The notes under the pieces: generated by a model
Told to the model about the DNA's origin: nothing
The model's input: only the letters and a program-made list of their open reading frames with translations
Databases searched by the model: none
Assembly (NCBI GenBank): GCA_028285445.1
Contig: JANQPQ010000011.1
Location: 62,001 to 126,000, forward strand
Direction: 5' to 3'
Length of the DNA stretch: 64,000 bases
Origin: Cyclobacteriaceae bacterium
Lineage (GTDB): Bacteria > Bacteroidota > Bacteroidia > Cytophagales > Cyclobacteriaceae
Translations under genes and position numbers: made by a program
Shown here: positions 51,779 through 61,237 of the stretch, one piece after another
Position numbering within the stretch: the stretch's first letter is position 1
Layout of the letters: each line of letters begins with the position of its first letter

Positions 51779-54700
51779 TTATTCGGGAATAACTATTTTG
51801 GGAAGGTCATTTTGTTCAAGGAGGTCATTCGTCTCAACCAGTAATCCGCTTAGTACTTCCTCCATTTTCTTTTGATTTTCCTGTAAGGAATTGTGATGGA
51901 TATTATAAACCTCTATTTGTTGATCTGTAGGTTTGAAATCGCCTCTTTGCACTTGCGATGCCAGGTTCATCAGTTTGGAGTATAGCATTGTGGGCCCTCG
52001 AAGATCGTCCGCGAAGGTACCGGTAAGCGTCAGTTGGAAGAGTTCAGCTTCGACGGCAATGAATGCCTCATCCAACTTCTTAACCGCCGCCTTAAGTTCA
52101 CCCGCATTTTCCTTCTCTTTTAGCAAGAGCTCCACATCATCAATCTGTTTTCTAGCCCATTCTGCCTGATTTACGATATCTGCCACAGATGATATATCAT
52201 CACGGATTTTCAGGGCCTGATCAATTTGCTCCTGTATTTCTGCCAGGTTTCCCGATGTATTGGGATCTTTCTTCACTTCTAAATTCTGAGAATAGCTTTT
52301 GCCATCAACTTCAGCAACAACCTTGTAAGTACCAGGCACAACCAAGGGCCCCCTGAAGCCACCGTACCCCCAGGTAATAAGTGGTCGCCAGCCTTTGTCA
52401 GCAAATTGTAGCCGCTCTGGTAATGCCTTGTCATTTGGCATACCAAGGGGCAATGTCCGTAGCTTTGGCTCCGTAGCTCTGTCGTGTCGTAGATTCCACA
52501 TCACCCTGTTCACACCATATTTACTGCCTCCTTTCAGGTTGCGAATGGTGTCGCCAGCCGCGTCTATGATGTGCAATTGTACTTTTGCACTGTCTGGGAA
52601 GTTCTTCCCAACAAAATAGTTGATAGAAGCCCCATAGGCTGGGTTTCTACCATCCGAAGCGTTAGCCTCTCCCATACCTGGTGCGCTAATGTTTTGGAAT
52701 CGATAGGCTTCCCTGGGCTCAAACAAATGGAATTCACCTGACACCATCTCTTCCGTCAACTGCTGTAGGGGCGTAATGTCGTCCATGATCCAGAACCCAC
52801 GACCATAGGTTGCAACTACCAAATCATTGAAGTGATCCTGGATGGTTAACCAATGCAGTGGCGCATGTGGGAGGTTACTTTGCAAAGGCAGCCAATTACC
52901 GCCATCATTAATGCTAATGTAAATGCCATTCTCTGTTCCGAGGTAAAGTAGCCCTTCTCTTTTGGGATCTTCCCGGATCACATGCACATAACTCAAAACC
53001 GACTGCGGAATGCCATTAGTTATCTTCTGCCAGGTTTTGCCGTAATCAGTGGTTTTGTAAGCATAGGGGTCTCTGTTGTTCATTTGGTGGAAATCTACAG
53101 AGATGTAAGCCTTACCGGCTTGGTATTTTGATGGCTCAATATTGCTGATAGTGCCCCACTCTGGCAAGCTTGGGATATTCTTACTTACTTTCTCCCAGGT
53201 AGCCCCATCATCACGACTTATGTGTAATAGGCCGTCGTTACTTCCCGCCCAGATTACACCTTTTTCTATTGGCGATTCCGCAATGGCAAACAAAGTACTG
53301 CCAAATTCTACGCCTATATTATCTATAGTGAGCCCGCCGGAAGTAACCAGCTTACTCTTATCATTCAGCGTAAGGTCGGGGCTGATCTCTTGCCAGCTCT
53401 GGCCGCCATTGGTGGTAACGTGCACATGCTGACTTCCCACATAAACCTTGTTGTTGTCATGAGGGGAGATATGAATCGGGAAAGTCCAATTGAATCGGTA
53501 TTTCAGGTCAGTAGGGGGCCAACCCATGGGCTCGTTAGGCCAAACCCTTATTTCGCGGGAATGACCGGTATTGAGATCATATCTCGTCATACTGCCATCG
53601 TAGTTTGCGGAGTAGATAATGTTATTATTAACCGGATCCGGGTAAGTGAAACCACTTTCGCCCCCACCAACCGGATGCCACATAGCTGTAGAGATTCTAC
53701 CCATGCGGCTATTGCTGGGACCGCGTGTTGATGGACCATCCTGCCGATTACCATACACAAAATACGGTATCTGACTATCTACAGCCACATGGTACATTTG
53801 GCCGGTCGGCAGCTCTGGCGCATGCCAGGTTTTACCGCGGTTGTTTGAAATAGCTACACCACCATCATTACCCACTAAAAGTCTATCCGGTATCATCGGA
53901 TCAATCCACATGTCGTGATCATCGCCTCGAATACCTTGTACTCGTTTGGCAGAAACGCCACCATCGGTGGTCTTCCAAACGCCGTGAGCCATGAAGTATA
54001 CTTCCTCGTCGTCAGTTGGTGAGATGGCCAGCCTGGTATAGTAGTGTGGTCTTTGTGTGTATTCTTGGTCATGGCTGATTAGCTTCCATGACTGGCCGCC
54101 ATTATCTGACCTGAACAGCACACCGTCAAATTCATATTGAGCAGTTTCTATCAAGGCATAGATTCTGTTAGAATTGCTGGGCGCAATCCCCACACCAATC
54201 TTTCCCCAAGGAAACTTAGGTAAGCCCCTACCCTGCAGTTTGTTCCAGTTATCGCCACCATCTTTGGACATGTAAAGCCCGCTACCAGGTCCGCCGGAAT
54301 TCCTCACCCATGTTTTTATCTCAATCTGCCACATTCCAGCAATTAGAATATCAGGATTATTGGTATCAAGGGCTATGTCTGACGCGCCAGTATTCTCATC
54401 GACAAACAATACTCTTTCCCAGGTGGCTCCTCCATCTTTGGTTCTGTACACTCCGCGCTCCTGCTGAGGCCCATAGCAATGTCCCAAAGCTGCTGCGTAA
54501 ACTACATTGGGGTCCCTGGGATCTACCACAATGCGACCAATGCGACCTGTCAGCTCCAGGCCCATCCGTTCCCAGGTTTTGCCAGCATCCGTTGATTTAT
54601 AAATACCGTTGCCGATGGAAATATTACTTCGAATCCATGTTTCCCCGGTTCCAGCCCAGACTATGTTGGCATCTGACGGCGCGATTGCCAGCGCACTTAC

Positions 54701-54988
54701 CGAGGACACATCCTGCTTATCAAATATTGGCTTCCAGTGGATACCGCCATCTTCAGATTTGAATATCCCACCTGATGCCGCACCAGCGTAAATCACGTCC
54801 CGATTGCCAGGCTCTCCTACAACAGCAATCACGCGGTTTCCATCTGGACCAATATATCGGTATGACAGAGAACTGTATTGGTCGTTTTCCAACCAGGTTG
54901 AAGGAGCACTAGCTCGCCTCCGTTGGGAAAATGTGATGGTTGAGGAAAGGATAAAAACTGCGAGTAGCAGCTGGCTGAAAAATCTCAT
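51779..54988 (-). CDS. Secreted Asp-box (BNR/VPS10-like) beta-propeller protein, copy 1
   Basis: A 1069-residue paralogue of the following gene with the same order: signal peptide (MRFFSQLLLAVFILSSTITF), about eleven Asp-box motifs (SEDGGIHWKPIF, STDAGKTWERMG, TKDGGATWERVL, SRDDGATWEKVS and others), a beta-sandwich (VQLHIIDAAGDTIRNLKG) and a helical C-terminal domain. It is likely secreted to the periplasm or beyond. The close head-to-tail placement shows a tandem duplication. A divergent M20 amidohydrolase gene begins 141 bp away. Confidence 0.9.
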   Translation of the reverse strand: MRFFSQLLLAVFILSSTITFSQRRRASAPSTWLENDQYSSLSYRYIGPDGNRVIAVVGEPGNRDVIYAGAASGGIFKSEDGGIHWKPIFDKQDVSSVSALAIAPSDANIVWAGTGETWIRSNISIGNGIYKSTDAGKTWERMGLELTGRIGRIVVDPRDPNVVYAAALGHCYGPQQERGVYRTKDGGATWERVLFVDENTGASDIALDTNNPDILIAGMWQIEIKTWVRNSGGPGSGLYMSKDGGDNWNKLQGRGLPKFPWGKIGVGIAPSNSNRIYALIETAQYEFDGVLFRSDNGGQSWKLISHDQEYTQRPHYYTRLAISPTDDEEVYFMAHGVWKTTDGGVSAKRVQGIRGDDHDMWIDPMIPDRLLVGNDGGVAISNNRGKTWHAPELPTGQMYHVAVDSQIPYFVYGNRQDGPSTRGPSNSRMGRISTAMWHPVGGGESGFTYPDPVNNNIIYSANYDGSMTRYDLNTGHSREIRVWPNEPMGWPPTDLKYRFNWTFPIHISPHDNNKVYVGSQHVHVTTNGGQSWQEISPDLTLNDKSKLVTSGGLTIDNIGVEFGSTLFAIAESPIEKGVIWAGSNDGLLHISRDDGATWEKVSKNIPSLPEWGTISNIEPSKYQAGKAYISVDFHQMNNRDPYAYKTTDYGKTWQKITNGIPQSVLSYVHVIREDPKREGLLYLGTENGIYISINDGGNWLPLQSNLPHAPLHWLTIQDHFNDLVVATYGRGFWIMDDITPLQQLTEEMVSGEFHLFEPREAYRFQNISAPGMGEANASDGRNPAYGASINYFVGKNFPDSAKVQLHIIDAAGDTIRNLKGGSKYGVNRVMWNLRHDRATEPKLRTLPLGMPNDKALPERLQFADKGWRPLITWGYGGFRGPLVVPGTYKVVAEVDGKSYSQNLEVKKDPNTSGNLAEIQEQIDQALKIRDDISSVADIVNQAEWARKQIDDVELLLKEKENAGELKAAVKKLDEAFIAVEAELFQLTLTGTFADDLRGPTMLYSKLMNLASQVQRGDFKPTDQQIEVYNIHHNSLQENQKKMEEVLSGLLVETNDLLEQNDLPKIVIPE

Positions 54989-55129
54989 TGTAAATTCAGG
55001 TTAGGTCTTGTTTCAAGTTGGCTTAAAATAAGTATTTCGCTAGTAGCAAACCATTAAATATTGATGTAGGGTTTTTAGTGTTTAGTTCTGGATCAAAATT
55101 GACTAAATTGTATTCATAAATCCGTAACC

Positions 55130-56434
55130 ATGAGATACCTGATTTTACTAACTGTCCTTTTAGCGGCCACAGCATTTCATTCCGATAACCCGGATATTGC
55201 GCTTAAGGAGCTTGTTAAGAACGATATCCCCTACCTGGTTGAATTCTACAAGGAGCGGCATAAAAACCCAGAAATTTCTTTACGAGAAGAAAAAACTGCA
55301 GCTGCTCTGGCTGGAGAGTTGCGTAAGGCAGGATACGATGTAACAGAAAATTTTGGTGGATATGGCATTGTAGGTATTCTCAAAAATGGCAATGGCCCCA
55401 CTATTCTCTACCGTACTGATATGGATGCCTTGCCGATGTATGAGAAAACTGAATTGGCATATAGCAGCCAGCTAACCACTGAATGGAATGGCAGCAATGT
55501 GGGCACCATGCATTCTTGTGGTCATGATATACATATGACCACCTTGCTGGGTACAGCCAGAGCTATGGCCGAAATGAAAAAAGAATGGAAGGGGACTTTG
55601 ATGTTGATTGGCCAGCCAGCAGAAGAAATTGGAGCAGGAGCCAGAATGATGCTAGATGCCGGACTTTACGAAAAATTTGGAGTGCCCAATTACGGAGTCG
55701 GCCTCCACAGCAGCCCTACTATTGAGGCGGGTAAAATCGGGTTGGCCAAAGGACCAACAATGGCAGCGGTTGATAACATCGATATCAAAATTTTTGGCGT
55801 CGGTGCTCATGGCGCCTCTCCACACATGTCAATTGACCCGGTGGTTACCGCCAGTATGATAGTGATGGAACTGCAAACTATTGTCAGCAGAAATCTGAAG
55901 CCGATTGAATCAGCAGTGGTGACTGTTGGGGCTATTAAGGGCGGCACTAAGCACAACATTATTCCTGACGAAGTTACGCTTCAACTGACTATTCGCACCT
56001 ACAAGCAGGAAGTTCGGGCCCTCGTACACAGAAGAATTAAGGAGATCAGTCGTGGAGTGGCTATTGCTGCCGGTGTGCCTGAAGATCTAATGCCTGTGGT
56101 GACTATCCCCGAAGATGGAACCCCATCAAATATCAACGACGATAACCTGGTGGATAAGGTAACTGCTTCTGCCTCTACCGTTATTGGTAAAGACAATGTT
56201 CTTTATGCTGAACCACAGATGGTTGGGGAGGATTTTGCCCGCTATGGCCGCACGGTACATAAGGTGCCTACTGCCCTATTCTGGCTGGGCACTGTTTCTA
56301 AAGAAAAAATTGAAAAGGGTAACTTGCCGGGCTTGCATTCTCCCTTCTATTACCCAGAGCCAGCAAAATCAGTGGAGACCGGTGTAACAGTGATGAGCCA
56401 AACGCTAATCGATCTGTTTAATCAGAAAATGTAA
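55130..56434 (+). CDS. Secreted M20-family amidohydrolase
   Basis: A 434-residue zinc amidohydrolase (IAA-amino-acid hydrolase/AbgB-like) with a short signal peptide (RYLILLTVLLAATAF). Metal-site motifs are visible: TDMDALPMYE, GTMHSCGHDIHMTTLL, GQPAEEIGAGARMML, and VGLHSSPTIEAG; the dimerisation domain is near AHGASPHMSIDP. These enzymes cleave N-acyl or peptide amide bonds. It overlaps the convergent small gene by 17 bp. Confidence 0.92.
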   Translation: MRYLILLTVLLAATAFHSDNPDIALKELVKNDIPYLVEFYKERHKNPEISLREEKTAAALAGELRKAGYDVTENFGGYGIVGILKNGNGPTILYRTDMDALPMYEKTELAYSSQLTTEWNGSNVGTMHSCGHDIHMTTLLGTARAMAEMKKEWKGTLMLIGQPAEEIGAGARMMLDAGLYEKFGVPNYGVGLHSSPTIEAGKIGLAKGPTMAAVDNIDIKIFGVGAHGASPHMSIDPVVTASMIVMELQTIVSRNLKPIESAVVTVGAIKGGTKHNIIPDEVTLQLTIRTYKQEVRALVHRRIKEISRGVAIAAGVPEDLMPVVTIPEDGTPSNINDDNLVDKVTASASTVIGKDNVLYAEPQMVGEDFARYGRTVHKVPTALFWLGTVSKEKIEKGNLPGLHSPFYYPEPAKSVETGVTVMSQTLIDLFNQKM

Positions 56435-56939
56435 GTTGGTCACTTTTCTTGTCAACCGTCAGTCTAAGAAACAGCTTCTGCTCTCCGTAGTAAACTGAAA
56501 CCACATTGGATTGGGCTGGGAACAACTCCATAAAGTAGTCGGCCTTCACCTCAACCGTTGACCAGTCGCCTTTAGCGCTAGTGCTAAATGTTAACCAAAG
56601 CGAATCCCCATTCTCTTCACAGGAGTCCAGGGTTATATCGATAGCACCGGTATTTACCCTTAGGTTTAGGTGCTTACGGAAGTAGTCTTCAATATCGTCA
56701 TCATACGTATTGCAGCCATTCTTACCTATAAGGGTGAAGGACTTCTTATACTTATTGCGAAGGGCATTTTCCAAGTCGTCGGTGAAAACCTTTAGCCTCA
56801 CGGCCGCATTTTCAGCTATATTTCGGTGATCAATTTCAACTACCGAGATGTAGATTCCGTGCGACTCTTTCTGCGTTCCCACTGTTCTTGTGAAACACAA
56901 AAGGAGGACAAGAACTGAATATGACAAACGTAAATACAT
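56418..56939 (-). CDS. Small secreted protein of unknown function
   Basis: A 173-residue protein with signal peptide MYLRLSYSVLVLLLCFTRTV and a beta-rich mature part: GIYISVVEIDHRNIAENAAV, a Cys in GKNGCNTYDDDI, and LTFSTSAKGDWSTVEVKADY. Domain family not recognised; the pair of Cys residues could form a disulfide. It converges on the M20 gene with 17 bp overlap and is divergent to the next plus-strand gene. Confidence 0.72.
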   Translation of the reverse strand: MYLRLSYSVLVLLLCFTRTVGTQKESHGIYISVVEIDHRNIAENAAVRLKVFTDDLENALRNKYKKSFTLIGKNGCNTYDDDIEDYFRKHLNLRVNTGAIDITLDSCEENGDSLWLTFSTSAKGDWSTVEVKADYFMELFPAQSNVVSVYYGEQKLFLRLTVDKKSDQLTFSD

Positions 56940-57059
56940 GGTAAATCCTTATTCTAATATAAACCACCCAACACACAGATATTGGAATTAAATGATTTCG
57001 TTCCTAACTTTTCTGTATGTAACCCCGAAGCAATCGTTTCTAAACTAAACCCTTACGTC

Positions 57060-57614
57060 ATGAATTCTGATTCTAGTACAGTAAGAAAGCCCCAAAGATC
57101 TCTCTTAATAATCATTGTTTTTCTTCTTTCTTTCAGCTCTCTCAACGCTCAAATGCTAAGTGCTTTTGGTACCATTGGTGGTACCTTCGTAGATGAAGAA
57201 GCCTGGGCCGGTCAGGAACCCAGAGACTGGAATAATACCATGAGTGGATTCCATTTGCAAGCTCATTTTCTCAATGTGAGCAAACTTCACATCGGAGCCG
57301 AAGTTGGCTATACCTATCTTTTTTGGTACGACATAGTGATAATCTCTCCAGTTACCAGGCAAGTTGATGCATGGCGAGTGCTCGCCTTGGCTCAAGTTGA
57401 TTTAGCAGCTGGCCTATTTCTGGAGGCTGGTGCTGGGGTTTATCTCTTTGAGGATTTCACTGATCCAACTGTTGCCTTTGGATTAGGTTATCTAATTGAC
57501 ATTCCAGGGCCATTATCAATACCGCTTAAGGCAAGAGCCGATATTATTCTGGATTCTGATGCTACTCTTGTACCACTGGGTCTATCCGCTGGTCTACGAT
57601 TTAATCTGAAATAA
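57060..57614 (+). CDS. Outer-membrane beta-barrel-like protein of unknown function
   Basis: A 184-residue protein. ATG 57060 gives MNSDSSTVRKPQRSLLIIIV and a signal peptide ending SLNAQ; an in-frame TTG at 56982 is possible but gives a 26-residue non-hydrophobic extension. The mature part alternates short amphipathic strands with Gly and aromatic residues (LHIGAEVGYTYLFWYDIVII, ALAQVDLAAGLFLEAGAGVY) and closes with SAGLRFNLK, consistent with a small outer-membrane barrel. No further function can be assigned. Confidence 0.75.
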   Translation: MNSDSSTVRKPQRSLLIIIVFLLSFSSLNAQMLSAFGTIGGTFVDEEAWAGQEPRDWNNTMSGFHLQAHFLNVSKLHIGAEVGYTYLFWYDIVIISPVTRQVDAWRVLALAQVDLAAGLFLEAGAGVYLFEDFTDPTVAFGLGYLIDIPGPLSIPLKARADIILDSDATLVPLGLSAGLRFNLK

Positions 57615-57618
57615 TAAC

Positions 57619-58884
57619 TTAGTGTCTGCGGAGAAAGATGAAGTCCCCTCCTTCGTCGTCGGCCTGATGGATAGTGCCATATTGTGGTACCTGCCCATTG
57701 GCGCTGTTGTTGATCACTGCCACCTTCAATCGATGGAATAGTTGTTCAGCAGAAATAAAGGGATCGGCGTTATTTTTCAGGTTCTTCACCAGGTATTCCA
57801 TAAATACGCTTTTGTCAGGTACTGTTTTCAGCGCCCCGCTGGTCATGGCTTTGCGGCTTGGTAGCTTGTACATTTCAAGCATTGCGCGGCTGGCATTAAA
57901 GGCATTTCTCTCACGGAGAATTCCACCACTGAAACAGGCGTCTGCAATAAGCAAAGTGTGCTTGGAGTTTATGGCACGGAGATAATCTCTAATGGTGCCA
58001 TTACTGAGCCATTCAGCTTTGGAAGTTTCCTTTGCATTGCTCGGAAGCCAGAAGCCTTGCTCCAGTTGTTCGTCCCAAATGCCATGGCCGCCATAAAACA
58101 CCAATAGGTTATCCGTTTCCTGTATTTTCTGCGAAAGGTTGTCAAGTGTCTCAATAATCTCAGTTCGGGTTGGATTTGAGAGTTGGTATACGTTTTCTTT
58201 CTCGAAGGTGTAGTTATCAATGAGTACTTTTCCTAAATCACTTCCATCAGAAATTGGGTAGTCTAAGTCATTGATACTATCATCGGTATAGTCTTGCACA
58301 CCAATTATTAGTGCATAGTATTGTCTGGATCTCAGTGCCTTGGCCAATTCCGTTCCTTCAAAATCCTCATCCGCAATTACCCTCTTTTTGCTTGAACGTG
58401 AGGCATTCTCAACATTCTCGCTACCTTCATTCAGTTGGGCGATAACCTCCTGATTTGCACCAACCTTGGTAGTATTTACTAGTCCGGATAAGCCTATTAA
58501 ACAGCCGCCTTTCACAGCATTGTGTTTCCACTTGCCGTTTAACCCTATTATGCCATTCTCTGTAGAGTACTTCAATACAAATCTGGGTAAGCACCATGTC
58601 CCAAACTTCTCTACGAATGTGGTGGCTTTTAAATTCAGAGCATTTTTGTGAATTGACCCTGTTACCTTGTACCGAGCTCGTTTACTGGCATCCTGAGCCT
58701 TAGCTATTACGACCTCTCCAGTTACGTTTTGCCCATTCTGTTTTAAATCGAATTCAATGGTAGAAATGTTCTTACCCCAATTCGAGGTTCCCGACCATTT
58801 ACCAGAGATATCGGCGTCCTGAAAAAAGGCAAAGGAGGCAACTGAAAAACTCATCAGTATGAGAAGAAAGAGCAGCTTTTTCAT
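57619..58884 (-). CDS. Secreted caspase-like (C14) cysteine protease
   Basis: A 421-residue protein with three parts: signal peptide (MKKLLFLLILMSFSVASFA), a beta-rich domain of about 120 residues (SGKWSGTSNWGKNISTIEFD, then QNGQNVTGEV) and a caspase-like fold from about 188 to the end. The catalytic dyad is intact: His267 in FYGGHG and Cys317 in IADACFSGG. Bacterial caspase-like proteases cleave after Arg, Lys or Asp in many processes including programmed death and toxin release. The ATG overlaps the stop of the O-antigen-ligase-type gene by 4 bp, so translation of the two is coupled. Confidence 0.92.
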   Translation of the reverse strand: MKKLLFLLILMSFSVASFAFFQDADISGKWSGTSNWGKNISTIEFDLKQNGQNVTGEVVIAKAQDASKRARYKVTGSIHKNALNLKATTFVEKFGTWCLPRFVLKYSTENGIIGLNGKWKHNAVKGGCLIGLSGLVNTTKVGANQEVIAQLNEGSENVENASRSSKKRVIADEDFEGTELAKALRSRQYYALIIGVQDYTDDSINDLDYPISDGSDLGKVLIDNYTFEKENVYQLSNPTRTEIIETLDNLSQKIQETDNLLVFYGGHGIWDEQLEQGFWLPSNAKETSKAEWLSNGTIRDYLRAINSKHTLLIADACFSGGILRERNAFNASRAMLEMYKLPSRKAMTSGALKTVPDKSVFMEYLVKNLKNNADPFISAEQLFHRLKVAVINNSANGQVPQYGTIHQADDEGGDFIFLRRH

Positions 58885-60197
58885 TGCAGTAATGGGTTAG
58901 TTCGGGAGGCTTCTGAATCTCCTCCGGGGTCATTTTCAGTATTAATTACGTAGGAATAGGAAAAGTAACAAAGAAAAAAGGAAAAAGGTACGATGGCCTT
59001 ATTGGAAGCTAAAGCAACCTCAGTAATAGCAAAACAAGCAAATAATACCAAAAAGGAAATAAAGGGCAAATCCTTTGTTTTCCAGGCAATTAAGCCACTA
59101 TAGGCCAGTAGGCCAATCAGTATTAACAAGCCGGGTAAGCCCAATGCAAGCATGGTAGCCAGGTACTGATTATGCGGGTTATATCTCTTGAGATAGGCAA
59201 ACAAGAAATTGTGCTTTAGATAGTAATCCAACAATACTTGTTTACTGTCGCCAATGCCTACTCCCAAAATGGCATGGTCTGAGATTGCATCCATTGTTAC
59301 CTTCCATTTAGCAAGTCGAAGGTTAACGGAGTTCCAGTCGTGGTCTGGAGGCACACCCCTTATATCGTATTCGACAATATGTTTGGATGAGCCAACTTTG
59401 TTTACCACCACAATAGATGAAGCCACCGCTAGGATAGCGAGGAACGCTGACGCAGCCATCTTAAACTTCTTACCTGAGATTGTAGTAAAGAGCGCGTACA
59501 CAACGATGAAAGAAACCATGATTCCAAAAGCCATCATAATCATGGCAGTTTTGAGAAGCACAATGTAGGCAGCAAACAGGCCAAATCTAAAAAGGTGAAA
59601 AAGCAACTTTTTGCTCGACATGGTGTTACGCTGCAACAACAGATTTGATAGTACTATTCCGGCTGCCAGCGAGATATAGAAGCCAAAGTATGATGACAGC
59701 AACCCGATGCCCTGTGACAAGCGATGGTAAAAGAAGTTGTTTTCAATTAATGTACTTTCAGGATTCAAATAATCCACCGTGCCGGTAACAGCAGTTCTTG
59801 CCACTGCAATTGCCAATGTCAGTAAAACGGCAGCTAGCACCCCATTTACGTAATACCATTTCAACTTTGATACAAAAGACTTTGGCAGATCAAGCAGGGC
59901 TGTTAAAACTACCGGCATAATTAAAAAAGCAAGTCGCCTCTCAATATTGCGCCATCCTTCGGAGAGGTCCTCTGAGTATAGTAAGCTGACAACATATATT
60001 ATCCAAAAAAGCAGTAGCAGTATGGCTGAAGTGTTCTTCTTAAGATTAAGTACAACCTGAGGTTTAGTTAGGAAGTAGATAATCCAGGAACCTATCATAA
60101 TCGCCAAGGCTATGCCATTGGAATGTCTCTCCAAGGGAATGGTAACGACAACCAGAACCAGCGAAAATTGATAAACTTTTAAGAAAAGATCCCTCAT
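58881..60197 (-). CDS. O-antigen ligase/polymerase-type membrane protein
   Basis: A 438-residue integral membrane protein with about eleven helices and a Wzy_C domain in the C-terminal half, marked by LGVGIGDSKQVLLDYYLKHN, HNQYLATMLALGLPGLLILI and the periplasmic loop between helices. This family includes WaaL O-antigen ligases and Wzy-type polymerases, which move or link glycan chains at the outer face of the inner membrane. Its stop overlaps the caspase start by 4 bp. No glycosyltransferase cluster surrounds it, so whether it acts on lipopolysaccharide or another glycan is unknown. Confidence 0.88.
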   Translation of the reverse strand: MRDLFLKVYQFSLVLVVVTIPLERHSNGIALAIMIGSWIIYFLTKPQVVLNLKKNTSAILLLLFWIIYVVSLLYSEDLSEGWRNIERRLAFLIMPVVLTALLDLPKSFVSKLKWYYVNGVLAAVLLTLAIAVARTAVTGTVDYLNPESTLIENNFFYHRLSQGIGLLSSYFGFYISLAAGIVLSNLLLQRNTMSSKKLLFHLFRFGLFAAYIVLLKTAMIMMAFGIMVSFIVVYALFTTISGKKFKMAASAFLAILAVASSIVVVNKVGSSKHIVEYDIRGVPPDHDWNSVNLRLAKWKVTMDAISDHAILGVGIGDSKQVLLDYYLKHNFLFAYLKRYNPHNQYLATMLALGLPGLLILIGLLAYSGLIAWKTKDLPFISFLVLFACFAITEVALASNKAIVPFSFFLCYFSYSYVINTENDPGGDSEASRTNPLLQ

Positions 60198-60217
60198 CCA
60201 GTGGATTTTGCGGTATC

Positions 60218-60225
60218 CAAAAGTA
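60218..60225 (-). promoter_or_regulatory. Possible -7 element for the O-antigen-ligase/caspase unit
   Basis: The minus strand reads TACTTTTG, an exact match to the Bacteroidota -7 consensus TAnnTTTG, 20 bp before the ATG at 60197. No TTG at the normal -33 spacing is seen, so confidence is low. Confidence 0.3.
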
Positions 60226-60342
60226 CCTTGTTTCAGCCAGAATTACCTTAGGAACAAGTATTCATGTATAAAAAACAACCACGCAAAATTGGTGATTACC
60301 AGCGATTTTCGTCATTTTCGCCCCTGATTTAAAACTAGATAG

Positions 60343-61191
60343 TTGCTACTCCAACTCAGGAAACTACGACGGGAAATAATTATTGGGTTGTCTAAGATCG
60401 GGCTCCGGAAGGCGACCATTTCACGAGGTAAGAGTGTATTCCAAATCCCGGTGATTTATGGTATTGGCAGGTTTCATTTTGTTCCTGCCCCAGAGCCATG
60501 GATGGACAAGGCTCTGAAAGCAGTGCTGCAAAGCACTGAAGGAGCCGTTTTGGATGTAGGCGCAAACATTGGTCAATTCTTACTAAAAGTAAAAGAATAT
60601 GACCCATCAAGAACATATTTCGCTTTTGAGCCAAATCCACCTTGCATTTTCTACCTATATGAACTGATAAGGCTAAATCGGTTGAACGATACTTTTGTGC
60701 TGCCAGTAGCATCTTCCATAGAAACGAAATCCAATTTTCTCTATTCCGAAGCATGGGATAGCGGAACCAGCACTTTGGTTGAAGAAAATGCGCGAGAGGA
60801 TACCTCCTTTGGGACTACTGTTTTCTCCATGGTTGGAGATGACCTGGTGAATTCTATCGGGTTAGAAGACCTCGCGTATATTAAAATTGATGTTGAAGGC
60901 TTTGAGTACGAAGTGCTCCGGGGGTTAAGCAATACCCTTAAATCTAAAAGGCCAGTAATATTTTGTGAGATATGGTTGGAAAAACTCGTTGATTCCAATG
61001 GCAACCCCAGCACTTTTATTACAGATATCCATCAATATTTAAATCAGCACAGCTACTCTCCTATTGGTGCTAAGAGAGATCTCAGTGTTCATAAGATTGA
61101 GACACTTGAAGATTATCAACAGATGGAATTTGCCGACTTCCTTTTCGTACCTGATGAGAAAGTTGAAACTTTACTGAAAAGCTTAAACTAA
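60343..61191 (+). CDS. FkbM family methyltransferase (TTG start)
   Basis: A 282-residue SAM-dependent methyltransferase: motif I VLDVGANIGQF (69-79), motif II AFEPNP, and a DVEGFEYEVL segment. FkbM-type enzymes methylate hydroxyls, often on sugars or secondary metabolites. No ATG lies near the expected N-terminus; TTG 60343 is the longest plausible start and TTG 60388 an alternative. It ends within a bidirectional terminator. Glycan methylation would fit the divergent O-antigen-ligase-type gene. Confidence 0.88.
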   Translation: MLLQLRKLRREIIIGLSKIGLRKATISRGKSVFQIPVIYGIGRFHFVPAPEPWMDKALKAVLQSTEGAVLDVGANIGQFLLKVKEYDPSRTYFAFEPNPPCIFYLYELIRLNRLNDTFVLPVASSIETKSNFLYSEAWDSGTSTLVEENAREDTSFGTTVFSMVGDDLVNSIGLEDLAYIKIDVEGFEYEVLRGLSNTLKSKRPVIFCEIWLEKLVDSNGNPSTFITDIHQYLNQHSYSPIGAKRDLSVHKIETLEDYQQMEFADFLFVPDEKVETLLKSLN

Positions 61192-61222
61192 AAGAGGCCC
61201 TGAATCGGGCCTCTTTTAGTTT
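61185..61222. terminator. Bidirectional terminator between FkbM and SusD genes
   Basis: AAACTAAAAGAGGCCC and its perfect complement form a 16-bp stem around TGAATC. The left arm contains the FkbM stop codon and gives the A-run/T-run on both strands, so it can stop transcription from both convergent sides. Confidence 0.9.
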
Positions 61223-61237
61223 AGTGATTTGGTTAGA

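Noticed and set aside
54310-54762. A 150-codon plus-strand open frame
   Set aside because: Antisense to the repetitive Asp-box gene; open frames opposite to such repeats are common by chance.
58881-61191. A lipopolysaccharide biosynthesis cluster
   Set aside because: Only an O-antigen-ligase-type gene and one methyltransferase are present; no glycosyltransferase or sugar nucleotide genes surround them.
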